Shown here: in pieces, positions 44,532 to 51,825 of the stretch
How the letters are laid out: every line of letters begins with the position of its first letter
Position numbering within the stretch: position 1 is the first letter of the stretch
Origin: an uncultured bacterium
GTDB lineage: Bacteria; Cyanobacteriota; Vampirovibrionia; Gastranaerophilales; Gastranaerophilaceae
Direction of reading: 5' to 3'
Length of the DNA: 64,000 nucleotides
Assembly (NCBI GenBank): GCA_902462155.1
Contig: CABQAQ010000007.1
Span: 55,385-119,384 of the forward strand
Notes under the pieces: generated by a model
What the model was told of the DNA's origin: nothing
Databases searched by the model: none
Seen by the model: only the letters and a program-made list of their open reading frames with translations
Made by a program: the position numbers and the translations under genes

Positions 44532-46574
44532 ATGAAAAAATATTTACTTGAAATAGGAACAGAAGAATTACCTTATCAATTTGTTGTAGAAGCTATTGAA
44601 CAACTTAAAAAATTATTTGCGGATTTATTTAAAGAATTTAAAATATCCTACGATGATATAAAAGTATATGGAACTCCAAGACGTCTTTGCGTTTTAGTTG
44701 ATAATATCCAACAGAATCTTAATACAGAAATTATTAATATAAAAGGTCCTTCTATAAAAATTGCATATGATGAAAATGATAATTTATCTAAAGCTGCTAT
44801 AGGTTTTGCTAAAAAAAATTCCGTATCTCCTCAAGAACTTTTTAAAGATGGTGATTATATTTTTGCCAAAATTGAGAAAAAACCTATATCTTTTGAAAAA
44901 ATTATTCAAGATAATGTAGAAAACTTAATCTTTAAACTTCAGGGCTCTCACTTTATGAGATGGGCTGATTTTGATTTTAAATTCCAAAGACCAATAAGAT
45001 GGGTTCTTTCTCTTTTAAATGATCAGGAATTAAAAGTTAATATTGCTAATATTGAATCCTCAAGATTCTCTAAAGGACATAGATTTGCTCCAATGGATTC
45101 TATTGAAATACCTTCTGTCGATTCCTATTTTGATTTACTTGAAAAAAATAATGTCATTTTAGATCAAAATAAACGTAAACAATTGATTATTGATTTGGCT
45201 CAAAAAGAAGCTCTTAAAATTAACTCTTTTGTATATTTTGACGAAGACTTACTTAATGAAGTTACTTTTTTGACCGAATTCCCTGTTCCTGTATTATGTT
45301 CTTTTGAAGAAAAATATCTTAAAATTCCTCAAAAAGTTACTATTACCGTTATGGCTGTTCATCAAAGATATTTTCCTTTGTTTAAAGATCAGAATAAAAC
45401 TCAGTTAATTAATAAATTTATTACAATAGCTAATTTTATCGGGGATGATTTTTCTAATATCATTGCCGGTAATGAAAGAGTTGTTAAAGCCAGATTAGAA
45501 GATGCTATTTTCTTTACTTCTGAAGATACAAAAACAAAACTTAAAGATAAGTTAGAAAATCTTAAAGGTATGACTTTTCAACGTGGTTTTGGATCTATGT
45601 ATGATAAAACTCAAAGAATTATTGTGTTATCTGATTATATTTCAAAATCTTTAGACATAAGTGATAATAAAAATATTTTAAGAACGGCAGAATTATCTAA
45701 ATGTGATTTGGCTACAAAACTAGTATTCGAATTTACTGAATTACAAGGTTTTATTGGTAGTGATTATGCAAAAATAGATAATGAAAACAATTCAGTAGTT
45801 TTAGGGATAAAAGAACATTATTATCCATTAAATGCGGACTCTGAATTAGCGACAAGTGTTGAAGGACAGATTGTTGGTATAGCAGATAAGATTGATAATA
45901 TTTCTTCTGTATTTTTAGATGGTAAAAAACCTACAGGGTCTAATGATCCTTTAGGAATCCGACGTCAAGTTTTAGGTATTATAAAGACTGTTATTAATAA
46001 AGACATTAATATTGATATTGATGCTCTTATAAAAAAATCTTTAGATATTATACCTTACTGTTCTGAAAATAGAAATTTAGCTTATTCTGATATCGTTAAT
46101 TTCTTTAATCAAAGATTAAGTATTTATTTAAGTGAAAATTACCGTTATGATTTGTTAGAAGCGGTAATCTCATCTTCAAATCCATTAGCAAATCTTAAAA
46201 TTTTTATGGATAAAATTAATATTTTATCTAAGCTTGCAATGGTTGAAAATTTTGAAAAAATACACGAAGCCGCTAATAGAGTTATGCGTATTTTAAAATC
46301 GCAGTCTTATAATCAAGATATTAATGAAGATTATCTTAAAAATGAACAAGAGGTTAAACTTTTTAATTTTATAAAAGCAATCAATATTAATAATATGAAA
46401 TTAGAAAATCTTATTTTAAATATTCAAGAACTAACACCAATCATATCTGAATTTTTTGATAAGGTTTTAGTTATGGATGAAAATCAAGATATCAGAAAAA
46501 ATCGTTTAGCTTTATTATCTAGAGTGAATGATTTATATTTATCAATTGCAGATTTCAGTAAAATTGTATGCTAA
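44532..46574 (+). CDS. glyS: Glycyl-tRNA synthetase beta subunit
   Basis: 680 residues, standard GlyS. KKYLLEIGTEELPYQF is the conserved start; TPRRLCVLVDNI, the GSHFMRWADFDFKFQRPIRW segment, and DPLGIRRQVLGIIK are diagnostic; a DALR-type anticodon domain forms the C-terminus. With GlyQ (alpha, not in the window) it makes the heterotetrameric bacterial GlyRS. GAGG lies 6 bases before the ATG. Third-position codon use is richer in T than in the sugar cluster. Confidence 0.98.
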   Translation: MKKYLLEIGTEELPYQFVVEAIEQLKKLFADLFKEFKISYDDIKVYGTPRRLCVLVDNIQQNLNTEIINIKGPSIKIAYDENDNLSKAAIGFAKKNSVSPQELFKDGDYIFAKIEKKPISFEKIIQDNVENLIFKLQGSHFMRWADFDFKFQRPIRWVLSLLNDQELKVNIANIESSRFSKGHRFAPMDSIEIPSVDSYFDLLEKNNVILDQNKRKQLIIDLAQKEALKINSFVYFDEDLLNEVTFLTEFPVPVLCSFEEKYLKIPQKVTITVMAVHQRYFPLFKDQNKTQLINKFITIANFIGDDFSNIIAGNERVVKARLEDAIFFTSEDTKTKLKDKLENLKGMTFQRGFGSMYDKTQRIIVLSDYISKSLDISDNKNILRTAELSKCDLATKLVFEFTELQGFIGSDYAKIDNENNSVVLGIKEHYYPLNADSELATSVEGQIVGIADKIDNISSVFLDGKKPTGSNDPLGIRRQVLGIIKTVINKDINIDIDALIKKSLDIIPYCSENRNLAYSDIVNFFNQRLSIYLSENYRYDLLEAVISSSNPLANLKIFMDKINILSKLAMVENFEKIHEAANRVMRILKSQSYNQDINEDYLKNEQEVKLFNFIKAININNMKLENLILNIQELTPIISEFFDKVLVMDENQDIRKNRLALLSRVNDLYLSIADFSKIVC

Positions 46575-46606
46575 GAACTTTTATGAAATAGTTCTTAGAG
46601 TTTTTA
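46572..46606 (+). terminator. glyS terminator
   Basis: A perfect 9-bp stem, CTAAGAACT with AGTTCTTAG (46572-46580, 46591-46599), overlaps the stop codon and is followed by GTTTTT. Confidence 0.75.
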
Positions 46607-46629
46607 AAGAACTGTTTTATAATTTTTGT

Positions 46630-46655
46630 TTTACAAAATTTTACTTTCTGTTTAC
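46630..46655 (+). promoter_or_regulatory. Triple TTTAC repeat (HLR1-like)
   Basis: TTTAC begins at 46630, 46640 and 46651 (spacing 10 and 11). TTTACT at 46640 has TTTATT 17 bases downstream (46663), a possible -10 with its start site just before the 46686 gene. Confidence 0.45.
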
Positions 46656-46685
46656 AGTAAAGTTTATTTGAAAGAAAATATATTT

Positions 46686-46928
46686 ATGGGTAAAGCTAAA
46701 AAACGAAATTTTGAAAAATGTAGACATTTATATACATTATCTTTAAACAGAAAAGAGGCTATAGATAGAGTTTTAGGAAGATTTAGATGTAATGTTTTTG
46801 ATTCTGAATCTAAATCTTTGATATCTTTATTTGGCTTATCTCAAGAAGAGTTATCAGAAGCCGGAGCTTCTTGGGAGGCAATAGAAAAAGTTGATAAATT
46901 TATAACACAGTACAAGGCTATTCCTTAA
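46686..46928 (+). CDS. Small basic hypothetical protein
   Basis: 80 residues from the ATG at 46686 (MGKAKKRNFEKCRHLY). The start is chosen because an upstream in-frame ATG would place 20 residues inside the promoter repeats. The N-terminus is Lys/Arg-rich; the rest looks helical (LNRKEAIDRVLGRFRC, then EELSEAGASWEAIEKVDKFI). No family is recognised and no membrane segment is seen. A nucleic-acid-binding role is possible from the basic N-terminus but unproven. Intergenic 46929-47158 holds only AT-rich sequence with a weak -35-like TTGACT near 47055. Confidence 0.6.
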   Translation: MGKAKKRNFEKCRHLYTLSLNRKEAIDRVLGRFRCNVFDSESKSLISLFGLSQEELSEAGASWEAIEKVDKFITQYKAIP

Positions 46929-47158
46929 CTTCTTGAAAGTATTGAGATTGCTACTTTTCCGGATATATATTAAGAGTTATTAAGTTTTTTCTTTATTTGG
47001 GGTTATTAACTTTACAATTCTTAATGTACTAAAAGCCTTATATAGTCTAGATTGTTGACTTTTTGTATATATTATGTAAATAAATATTAGCAATTATTTA
47101 TATTAAAATGTTTTTATATTAATATAAGAGAAAAAATAAAAAGTGGAGGTAATACAAA

Positions 47159-47347
47159 ATGGCAAGAGTGTTGATTTCAATGCCGGAAGAATTTTTAACA
47201 AAGATTGACAAAGTAGCAGATGAGGAAAACAGAACAAGAAGCGAATTAATCCGTGAAGCTTTAAGAACTTATATTTCTAAACAGAAGATTAGAAATAATA
47301 CTTTAGCGGATAAAAATGCGAAAATCTTAGAAGCTTTGCTTGATTAA
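47159..47347 (+). CDS. Ribbon-helix-helix (CopG/MetJ-type) DNA-binding protein
   Basis: 62 residues. ARVLISMPEEFLTKIDKVADEENRTRSELIREALRTYI is the RHH fold: a beta-strand followed by two helices with the RSELIREA signature. Members are dimeric repressors, often antitoxins. No toxin gene is adjacent, so it may be a stand-alone regulator. GGAGG lies 9 bases before the ATG. It is a single-gene unit with its own terminator. Confidence 0.9.
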   Translation: MARVLISMPEEFLTKIDKVADEENRTRSELIREALRTYISKQKIRNNTLADKNAKILEALLD

Positions 47348-47376
47348 TTTTTGTTAATAATTTTTATATTTAACTT

Positions 47377-47406
47377 TGCTTGAAATAAAAATTTCAAGCA
47401 TTTTTA
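47377..47406 (+). terminator. Terminator of the RHH gene
   Basis: A perfect 10-bp stem (TGCTTGAAAT, 47377-47386, with 47391-47400), a 4-base loop and TTTTT. Confidence 0.85.
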
Positions 47407-47428
47407 TTATGAGTTGAGAATTTTACTT

Positions 47429-47468
47429 TTTACTATTTTTTACGTATTGGTTTTTAATAAAAAATAAT
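47429..47468 (+). promoter_or_regulatory. TTTAC direct repeat (HLR1-like) in a 374-bp non-coding stretch
   Basis: TTTACTATTT TTTACGTA: TTTAC begins at 47429 and 47439; a further TTTAC at 47422 is out of phase. AATAAT at 47463 could be a -10 (18-base spacing). It lies about 340 bp before the coiled-coil gene, so a long leader or a small RNA could start here. The rest of 47407-47780 has no open frame worth reporting. A near-consensus TTGACA at about 47624 lacks a good -10. Confidence 0.4.
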
Positions 47469-47780
47469 GATATAAAACTGAATGTGCATAAAAAAATTGT
47501 AGGTCTGTCATTGGTGGGGAATTTTTTACTTTTTTGTATAGTTGAGAAAAAGCTTTGAAAGTATTTTAATAAAGATTTAAATATATTAGATTATTCTAAA
47601 CAAATTAAAAAATAGATTAATTTTGACATTTTTAAGTTTTTTAAATTAACAGATAAAGTTTTAAAGTATATTCGCTTTCATTCTGTAAAGAAATGTTAAG
47701 TAATAATATATGAATGTAGCAATTTTGATATAAAAATTTTTTTTATATAGTAGTAAGGGAAAATGAGAGAGAATAATTAG

Positions 47781-48134
47781 ATGGCTTTTTTAGGTATGCA
47801 ACTTAACCAATTAAACAATCAAACACGTATTAATGATATACAGAATAGAATGATTGAAATTGGTTATGAGAAAAATGAAACAAATCAAAGATTATCTCAA
47901 GCTATGGATAAGCGAAACAACCTGCTTAATGATAGTGAATCAAAGCTTGATACTGAAAAAAAGAATAAAATAGAACGTGATTTTGATATTTTAAGACAAG
48001 AAATCAAAATGCAAGAGGATCGTTTAAATAGCGAGCAAAATAGACTAGAAACTGAATACAAATATATTCAACAGCAAAATGAGGCTTGGAAAAATCGCAA
48101 GGATCAGAATTTAAAAGATAGTTTCAAATATTAA
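47781..48134 (+). CDS. Small coiled-coil protein
   Basis: 117 residues, highly charged and Gln/Asn/Glu-rich. From about residue 12 to 108 it reads as nearly continuous heptads (for example EIKMQEDRLNSEQNRLE), so a long coiled coil is expected. There is no signal peptide or membrane segment. A purine-rich GAGAGAGAA lies 9-10 bases before the ATG. A 59-residue gene follows after 13 bp, so the pair is likely one operon. Function unknown; the form resembles structural or chaperone-like small proteins. Confidence 0.75.
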   Translation: MAFLGMQLNQLNNQTRINDIQNRMIEIGYEKNETNQRLSQAMDKRNNLLNDSESKLDTEKKNKIERDFDILRQEIKMQEDRLNSEQNRLETEYKYIQQQNEAWKNRKDQNLKDSFKY

Positions 48135-48147
48135 GAGAGGGTAAGAT

Positions 48148-48327
48148 ATGAAAAAATTTGATTTTAAAGAAGTAATAAATGAAGTTATCAATTCTTATAA
48201 ACAAAATGCAGGAAAAACAATAAATTTAAAGAAAGAGCAGGGACGTGTTTATAATAGTATGTCTGCTATGCTAAAAGAAACTTTTTTACTTGGGGCAACA
48301 AAATATGGTGAAAATTTTATTGCATAA
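48148..48327 (+). CDS. 59-residue hypothetical protein, second gene of the coiled-coil operon
   Basis: The ATG at 48148 has AGAGGG six bases upstream. The protein begins MKKFDFKEVINEVINSYKQ and ends GATKYGENFIA; it looks helical and has no membrane segment. The FDFK element near the N-terminus is close to the Phe-Lys motif seen in other orphans. The strong ribosome site and the 13-bp gap after the coiled-coil gene support it as real. Confidence 0.65.
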   Translation: MKKFDFKEVINEVINSYKQNAGKTINLKKEQGRVYNSMSAMLKETFLLGATKYGENFIA

Positions 48328-48377
48328 ATTTTATAATTTAACTCTTAAAATCGTATCGTATTCTTTTATAAAATATT

Positions 48378-49109
48378 TTAACTTTTAATGTTGTTTTGAT
48401 CTGCAATTTTTTGTTTTTGTTTATTGTTAATATAGTCAACAATACCGCCAAATAAGGAACCAATAGTTGTAACTCCAATTATCATTATTATATCGGCAAT
48501 GCGTTTTGGGTGTTTTGCACCTTTTTCTTTAGACATAAGTTCTATTTTATCTCTTATTTTAGTAATATTGTTTTTATTTAGAGTAAAGCAAGTTATATAA
48601 AGGCCTCCTAATAATGTTCCGCCTACGGCCTTTCCTGTATTTGTTTTATCATAAGGATTACCATTATTAGTATATGCTTTTTTCTTAAATGATGGACGAT
48701 TAATGGTCTTGATATTATTTGAAATTCTCATAAATCTTTCAATATTTTTGTTAGCATTACAATATATAAATTTATTATCGGTATTAGTTATTTCTGAAGT
48801 TGGAGCTTTTAATAGAGTTTCTGCTCCTTTTGCTAATATATAGCCAGCACTTGTTGCTGTTGTAATAGCTACGGGTACATCTTTTTTTACATCTACATTA
48901 TATTTCTTAATAATTTTAGTCAAGTTTTTTCTGGTATTTTTATTTATAACTTGATTAATTCCTTCACTTCTAGGGCTTTGAGATCCATCATCTTCCCTAC
49001 ATTTAAAGCTAACATTTTGATGATATCTGTTTGATAAAGTTCCATACGAAGATGAATCTGTTTTAAATTCTCTTTTAAAGCTTAATAAATTTACCTTTGA
49101 TACTCTCAT
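48378..49109 (-). CDS. Phe-Lys-motif orphan with C-terminal hydrophobic hairpin
   Basis: 243 residues. The N-terminus carries NLLSFKREFK and NVSFKCREDDGSQ. A hydrophobic helix occurs near 78-95 (AITTATSAGYILA), and a Gly-rich pair near 162-180 (GKAVGGTLLGGLYITCF) and 208-230 (IIMIIGVTTIGSLFGGIV), ending in a charged tail (NNKQKQKIADQNNIKS). The tail architecture matches that of the 175-906 protein, and both are 243 residues long, so they may be distant paralogues. No family recognised; probably membrane-associated. AAGG lies 8 bases before the ATG. Confidence 0.78.
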   Translation of the reverse strand: MRVSKVNLLSFKREFKTDSSSYGTLSNRYHQNVSFKCREDDGSQSPRSEGINQVINKNTRKNLTKIIKKYNVDVKKDVPVAITTATSAGYILAKGAETLLKAPTSEITNTDNKFIYCNANKNIERFMRISNNIKTINRPSFKKKAYTNNGNPYDKTNTGKAVGGTLLGGLYITCFTLNKNNITKIRDKIELMSKEKGAKHPKRIADIIMIIGVTTIGSLFGGIVDYINNKQKQKIADQNNIKS

Positions 49110-49219
49110 CTTGATAACCTTTCTATTTAAAATCTAGCAAAAACATAAAATTTATAATATATTAAACCCTATAAAAAATAAATTTGTTATTATTTAAAGT
49201 TAAACTTAATAAAAATTAA

Positions 49220-49247
49220 TAAAAAAAAGCTTCTTAAAGAAGAAGCT
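49220..49247 (-). terminator. Minus-strand terminator in a gene-free region
   Basis: A perfect 8-bp stem (49228-49235 with 49240-49247) and AAAG loop, followed by eight T on the minus strand. The upstream minus-strand gene (49713) has its own terminator at 49661, so this hairpin implies another minus-strand transcript within about 49250-49650. Confidence 0.5.
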
Positions 49248-49407
49248 AAAGTTAGTAGTATTGGTAGTAGTTTGAAAAAATGAATTTTCAAAATATTTGT
49301 TAAGTTTCGTCTAGTGTTTTTGTATTATGGGTTTGTTTATAAAGTGTTTTATTTATAATTTGTATAATTAACCTGAAAGAAAATAATTTACTGTTTTGTT
49401 AGCTAAA

Positions 49408-49425
49408 TTTACATATTGTTACAAT
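49408..49425 (+). promoter_or_regulatory. Perfect HLR1-type box
   Basis: TTTACATA-TT-GTTACAAT fits the HLR1 consensus (G/T)TTACA(T/A)(T/A)-nn-(G/T)TTACA(T/A)(T/A) at every fixed position. It lies in the 600-bp space between 48378-49109 and the ycf23-like gene, about 120 bp before a candidate small-RNA promoter. No protein-coding target is obvious. Confidence 0.5.
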
Positions 49426-49532
49426 TTTTATTTTTTAATACGTCTTTGGTAAAAGAAGTAATTGGAATTTTTGTATAGTTTTTTTGGAAAAATAGCTTGA
49501 ATTGAAACTAGAGTCTTAAGAAAATGAAGGTA

Positions 49533-49620
49533 TTGACTTTCTGTTAATATAAATAATATAAAGATCAAATTTTTTAGTATCCTCTCAAAATAATCCAGTG
49601 ATATTATTTTGGATTTTTTC
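49533..49620 (+). ncRNA. Candidate small RNA (promoter plus terminator, about 50 nt)
   Basis: TTGACT (49533-49538) and TATAAA (49557-49562) are 18 bases apart. About 23 bases after the -10 a 10-bp hairpin begins (left arm 49585-49594, right arm 49603-49612, loop CCAGTGAT), followed by TTTTTT. A transcript of about 49569-49620 would be mostly a terminator hairpin with a short A/T-rich 5' end. There is no open frame. The rest of the gap 49110-49712 holds only the HLR1 box and the two minus-strand terminators. Confidence 0.4.
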
Positions 49621-49654
49621 TGAAAATGATAGCCTTCAACATATAAAGATTAAA

Positions 49655-49692
49655 AATGTAAAAAGAGCTACTTTAAAAGTAGCTCTTTTTTT
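49655..49692 (-). terminator. Terminator of the ycf23-like gene
   Basis: A perfect 12-bp stem (49661-49672 with 49678-49689, AAAAGAGCTACT), a 5-base loop and T-rich flanks on both strands, 20 bp past the stop. Confidence 0.85.
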
Positions 49693-49712
49693 AGTATTTA
49701 AATAATTAACCT

Positions 49713-50483
49713 CTAACAAGAAACAAAATTATCAACAACATTGTTAGAAGAAGAAATAATTTCTCTTAAACTAGAAATAACAGCGATCATCTCAATAGAA
49801 GAAGATAATTTATTAACACAAGAACCAACCCCAATAGCAGAAGCACCTGCTGCAAAAGCTAATTTAGCAGTAGTTGGAGTAATACCACTTGCAGTCATAA
49901 TAGGAATTGATGTATTTCTAGATAATTCTATAGTGTTAGAAATAGAAACATTAGCTATTTCAAGTAGGCCTCTTGCATTAGAACTTTTAACATCAGCAAT
50001 TTGAGCACCTTCAGTTTGAATAAGGTCAATATTTAATTTTTCAAGTTCTTGAGCTAAACTAATTTGTTGATCAATAGAAATATGTCCCGGTATAGTTACA
50101 GAAATAAAGATATCATTTTTCTTACTACCAAGAAGATTTAAAGTTTCAATAGTTAAATCAAGGACTTGTTTAGCAGAAAATATTTGCCCTTTACGATAAA
50201 GTACATCAAAATTGCCTATTTCAATAGCATCAGCCCCAAAGTTAACAGCATCAACAAGATTTTGAGCAATTACAGAAGAAGCAAATACCGGTAAATTGGT
50301 AATATTTTTAGCCATTTTAATAATATCTTCAGAACAAGCGACGTCAACAGCAGATGCTTTAGCTATTGTAGCTGATTCTACAACCATTTTAGCTTTATTA
50401 ATATCAAAGTTATCAATACCTGATATAATTTTTAATGCTTTTTTTTCTTTAAGATGAGATTTAAAAATATCTATAGGTCTCAT
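49713..50483 (-). CDS. ycf23: Ycf23/DUF561-family protein
   Basis: 256 residues, a TIM-barrel-like protein. KKALKIISGIDNFDINKAK, the ADAIEIGNFDVLYRKGQIFSA run in pieces, and LEKLNIDLIQTEGAQIAD match Ycf23 (DUF561). GITPTTAKLAFAAGASAIGVGSCVNKL is the phosphate-binding-like end. Ycf23 is conserved in cyanobacteria and red-algal plastids; its biochemical function is unknown. Its occurrence here is one of the better pointers to a cyanobacterial-lineage host. Confidence 0.9.
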   Translation of the reverse strand: MRPIDIFKSHLKEKKALKIISGIDNFDINKAKMVVESATIAKASAVDVACSEDIIKMAKNITNLPVFASSVIAQNLVDAVNFGADAIEIGNFDVLYRKGQIFSAKQVLDLTIETLNLLGSKKNDIFISVTIPGHISIDQQISLAQELEKLNIDLIQTEGAQIADVKSSNARGLLEIANVSISNTIELSRNTSIPIMTASGITPTTAKLAFAAGASAIGVGSCVNKLSSSIEMIAVISSLREIISSSNNVVDNFVSC

Positions 50484-50539
50484 AAATTTTCTCCTACTAC
50501 TAATTTTACAAAGAATATTATAGCATAAAAATAAAAATT

Positions 50540-50860
50540 TTATGCAGCATTTGGAGTTAAATTAATTTCAGAAATAATATAACTGCTAATCCAAGCTAAT
50601 TCTTTATTTTGTCTAGCCATATTTTGAAGTTCATAAATAGATTCTTTACCTATTCTAATAAGAGCCATAGCAACAATGCCACGTATTTGACCATTTACGG
50701 ATTGAAGTTCGTCTACTAAAGTTTTAATAGCTGTTGATCCAAGATTAACAATTTGATTTTCAATAATAGCACGATTTTTATTATCAGCATTTATAAGTTT
50801 ATCAACTAATTCTACTACAAGTTGATTTTTTTTAACTTCGTTCATAATTGTTGTTTGCAT
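50540..50860 (-). CDS. Small HEAT-repeat protein
   Basis: 106 residues, all helical: paired helices LVVELVDKLINADNKNRAIIENQI, then STAIKTLVDELQ and GIVAMALIRIGKESIYELQNM have the HEAT/PBS-lyase-like pattern. Cyanobacterial relatives include phycobilisome-lyase HEAT proteins, but so short a protein with no phycobilisome genes is better called a protein-interaction module. GGAG lies 6 bases before the ATG. It lies 56 bp upstream of the ycf23-like gene on the same strand and may share its transcript. Confidence 0.75.
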   Translation of the reverse strand: MQTTIMNEVKKNQLVVELVDKLINADNKNRAIIENQIVNLGSTAIKTLVDELQSVNGQIRGIVAMALIRIGKESIYELQNMARQNKELAWISSYIISEINLTPNAA

Positions 50861-51090
50861 TTTTGTCTCCAGATTTACAATAATTTTTCTTATAGACTTA
50901 TTATAAACTGTTTTTTATAAATCCTTTATTTTTTTTACATTTTCTTTATATCTAATTTTTTAAAAAAAGAAAAATAAAAAATAGTGCTTTAATATTAGCC
51001 AAAAAATTATACAAAGGTATATTTTTTTTAGTTGATATTGCATTTAAACTTTAAATATCAAAAAGATATGGGGAAATGGAGTTCGTAAAT

Positions 51091-51399
51091 ATGTTATTAG
51101 ATAATTATACACAAGGTACTAATCCCAGAAAGCAGACCGAATTTAGAAATATAAATAAGGAAATTCTACCTTGGTTTGAAGATGTAGCTATAGAAAATAA
51201 TTGTAAAATAGAGAAAAAGGAATGGAAAAGTAAATATAATAGCTACGTGGTTTATGATTATGAGCCATTTTGCTCAGAGGGCTTTGAAATTAATGTTACA
51301 TTATCTTCTCATTGTCAAGAATATTTAGATTTTTTAAGGTATTTATATGAAAACAAGTTAGAAATAATAAAATATCTTAAGAATTGTATTTCAGAATAA
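51091..51399 (+). CDS. Small hypothetical protein
   Basis: 102 residues from the ATG at 51091, chosen because GGAG lies 9 bases upstream; an ATG five codons earlier overlaps this site. No signal peptide or membrane helix. Notable residues are a Trp/Lys-rich stretch (KIEKKEWKSKYNSYVVYDYEP) and two Cys. It has mixed helix/strand character. I do not recognise the family. It is followed after 30 bp by the large hairpin at 51430. Confidence 0.65.
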   Translation: MLLDNYTQGTNPRKQTEFRNINKEILPWFEDVAIENNCKIEKKEWKSKYNSYVVYDYEPFCSEGFEINVTLSSHCQEYLDFLRYLYENKLEIIKYLKNCISE

Positions 51400-51429
51400 A
51401 AGCTTTTAAAAATAATTATAGACCAGAAT

Positions 51430-51507
51430 AAAAAGCACAACTTCGGAAATAGACGAGCGTGAAAGTTACTTATCGTGAAGACTCTATTTCCGTTTGTGCT
51501 TTTTTTG
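51430..51507 (+). ncRNA. Long two-tier hairpin, terminator or small structured RNA
   Basis: Outer arms AAAAGCACAA (51431-51440) and TTGTGCTTTT (51494-51503) and inner arms CGGAAATAGA (51444-51453) and TCTATTTCCG (51483-51492) pair perfectly over 10 bp each, separated by a small internal loop. A 29-base apical loop contains two GTGAA(A)G repeats. A run of T follows. It would terminate the preceding gene, but is far larger and more GC-rich than any other terminator here, so it may have its own function. Confidence 0.5.
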
Positions 51508-51616
51508 TAACATTTCTTAATAATTTTATGTTGAATTATCAATTAATCTAAATACTATGTTTTTAGTAGTATAAAGGAGATAAGGTTAGAATTTTTTAGA
51601 GGTTTTAAATATTATA

Positions 51617-51763
51617 ATGAGCATTATAAATATAAATAAATTTTATTCAGAAACAAAAAGAAAGATAAGAAAAAATCTGAATTCTGATATAAAAATAAAT
51701 ATAAAATGGATAACAGAATGGCTATATTCTCAAGAATTAAAAAAAACTAAAAAAATAAGTTAA
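51617..51763 (+). CDS. Possible 48-residue basic protein
   Basis: An ATG frame starts MSIINIKFYSETKRK-like with Asn between Ile and Lys, and ends KKTKKIS; it is Lys-rich with WITEWLYSQ near the C-terminus. AGAGG lies 14 bases upstream, which is too far for a good ribosome site. It lies between the hairpin and the exonuclease promoter. Composition in such AT-rich DNA could produce this by chance. Confidence 0.3.
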   Translation: MSIININKFYSETKRKIRKNLNSDIKINIKWITEWLYSQELKKTKKIS

Positions 51764-51769
51764 ATATTT

Positions 51770-51808
51770 TTTACATCAATTTACCTTTTTATTTAATTAT
51801 GCTATCAT
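51770..51808 (+). promoter_or_regulatory. TTTAC direct repeat (HLR1-like) with promoter for the exonuclease gene
   Basis: TTTACATCAA TTTACC: TTTAC begins at 51770 and 51780. TTTACC (51780-51785) is a -35 exactly 17 bases before TATCAT (51803-51808). The start site would be about 10 bases before the ATG at 51826. Confidence 0.55.
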
Positions 51809-51825
51809 TTTTCTAAGAGGGAAAA

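Noticed and set aside
7632..51808. Pho box interpretation of the TTTAC repeats
   Set aside because: PHO boxes in Bacillus, E. coli and cyanobacteria have an 11-base period and other cores (TTAACA, CTGTCAT, CTTAACCT). The 10-base period with (G/T)TTACA fits HLR1 better, although an OmpR-family regulator other than RpaB remains possible.
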